A DNA stretch of 64,000 bases, from the NCBI GenBank assembly GCA_038254545.1, contig JBBSGB010000006.1, forward strand, positions 1-64,000, read 5' to 3'. Numbering within the stretch: the stretch's first letter is position 1; every line of letters starts with the position of its first letter. The notes below the pieces were generated by a model. The model was not told the DNA's origin. It was given only the letters and a program-made list of their open reading frames with translations, and made no database searches. This document shows positions 63,285-64,000 of the stretch, piece by piece. The DNA comes from CAHJXF01 sp038254545 (lineage in GTDB: Bacteria > Pseudomonadota > Gammaproteobacteria > Burkholderiales > Burkholderiaceae_D). The position numbers and the translations under genes are program-made.

Positions 63285-64000
63285 ATGGACTCTCCCTTCC
63301 TAGACGTCGCCCTCGCGCCACGCGACCCGATCCTCGGAATGACCGAGGCTTATAACGCCGACGTCCGACCGAACAAGATCAATCTGGGCATGGGGGTTTA
63401 CACCGACCCGGACGGCCGCGTCCCGGTTCTGGCTGCGGTGCGCGAAGCGGAACGCCTGCGCCTCACCAATACGCCCACGCGCAGCTACCTGCCGATCGAC
63501 GGCATCCCGCTCTACAACAGCGGCGCGCAGAATCTGCTGTTCGGCGAGGGCGCGAAGATCCTGACCGACGGCCGCGTCGTGACCGTGCAGGCGCTCGGCG
63601 GCACCGGTGCACTGAAGATCGGCGCGGACTTCCTGAAGCAGTTGTCGCCCGACGCCGAAGTCCTGATCAGCGATCCGAGTTGGGAGAACCACCTCGCGCT
63701 CTTCACTTCCGCGGGGTTCGCGGTGCGCAGCTATCCGTATTACGACGCGGCGACGAATGGCCTGAACTTCGAAGGCATGATCGGCGCGTTACAGGCGGCC
63801 GCTCCCGACACCATCGTGGTCCTGCATGCGTGCTGCCACAATCCGACCGGCGTTGACCCGACCCGCGAGCAGTGGTCGCGCGTCATCGCCGTGCTGGCCG
63901 AACGCAAGCTGATGCCCTTCCTCGACATCGCCTATCAGGGCTTTGCCGATGGCATCGAACCCGATGCGCTCGTCGTACGTGCGATGGCCGATGCCGGCCT
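63285..64000 (+). CDS. Aspartate/aromatic aminotransferase, cut by the window end
   Basis: The first 238 or so residues of a class I aminotransferase (AspC/TyrB type) that moves amino groups between aspartate or aromatic amino acids and 2-oxo acids. It starts MDSPFLDVALAPRDPILGMTEA and shows GVYTDPDGRVPVL, QALGGTGALKIGADFL, SDPSWENH and HACCHNPTGVDPT, whose Asn binds PLP. The PLP lysine lies beyond the window. The ATG at 63285 matches the family N-terminus. A 218-base gap separates it from the uvrB start and must hold both promoters. Confidence 0.93.
   Translation, partial: MDSPFLDVALAPRDPILGMTEAYNADVRPNKINLGMGVYTDPDGRVPVLAAVREAERLRLTNTPTRSYLPIDGIPLYNSGAQNLLFGEGAKILTDGRVVTVQALGGTGALKIGADFLKQLSPDAEVLISDPSWENHLALFTSAGFAVRSYPYYDAATNGLNFEGMIGALQAAAPDTIVVLHACCHNPTGVDPTREQWSRVIAVLAERKLMPFLDIAYQGFADGIEPDALVVRAMADAG

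Overview
The window looks like chromosome of a GC-rich betaproteobacterium, most likely order Burkholderiales. The evidence is gene content and order: hemC-hemD-hemX-hemY; folC, a SPOR protein, cvpA and purF with metZ beyond; nadE-glnB; a complete isc operon (iscR-S-U-A-hscB-hscA-fdx-iscX) beside a low-molecular-weight phosphatase gene; and uvrB divergent from an aromatic/aspartate aminotransferase gene. I cannot name the genus from the sequence.

Region 1 (1-13.4 kb) is accessory. A HlyD-type adaptor and a peptidase-C39 ABC exporter overlap by ATGA and form a double-glycine-leader peptide exporter with no recognisable substrate gene nearby. They are followed by a secreted beta-propeller protein, an OmpR-type response regulator with its histidine kinase, a TonB-dependent receptor, an AraC regulator, a MocR regulator with a clear operator, and two tandem small membrane-protein genes, the second broken by one missing base.

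Region 2 (13.4-25.4 kb) is mostly housekeeping: metZ with a terminator-like hairpin in its leader, a YihY-family gene wedged between purF and metZ in the opposite orientation, purF, cvpA, a SPOR protein, folC, glnB, nadE, a GNAT-like protein, an EamA transporter and ppa.

Region 3 (25.5-34.8 kb) is the most unusual part. On the minus strand lie a Crp/Fnr regulator, a 41-residue single-pass membrane peptide, a zinc-ribbon/class III nucleotide cyclase/AAA-ATPase/TPR protein, a cytochrome P450 with an altered I-helix, and a very large membrane-anchored DyP-type peroxidase. Gene spacing (15 bases, then an ATGA overlap) shows that cyclase, P450 and peroxidase belong to one transcription unit. I suggest a cyclic-nucleotide-linked haem-oxidation system. 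The cyclase carries three single-base frameshifts and the peroxidase one.

Region 4 (35-44 kb) is a catabolic cluster: aldehyde dehydrogenase, SDR, nitroreductase-family protein, a tripartite TRAP transporter, a LysR regulator and an IlvD/Edd-type dehydratase. An identical 13-base motif lies upstream of the LysR gene and of the dehydratase gene.

Region 5 (44-64 kb) carries hemYXDC (minus strand), a lipoprotein, glutamate dehydrogenase, an Anbu proteasome-like protease convergent with a transglutaminase-like protein, an alpha/beta hydrolase, RidA, MtfA, the isc operon, uvrB and the start of an aminotransferase gene cut by the window edge. The isc operon has a textbook IscR-box promoter, an in-frame stop at codon 12 of iscU, and an intrinsic terminator whose T-tract runs directly into the hscB start codon.

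Overall I count five apparent single-base deletions and one nonsense change. Sequencing or assembly error is therefore a real possibility for the broken genes and should be excluded before biological meaning is attached to them.
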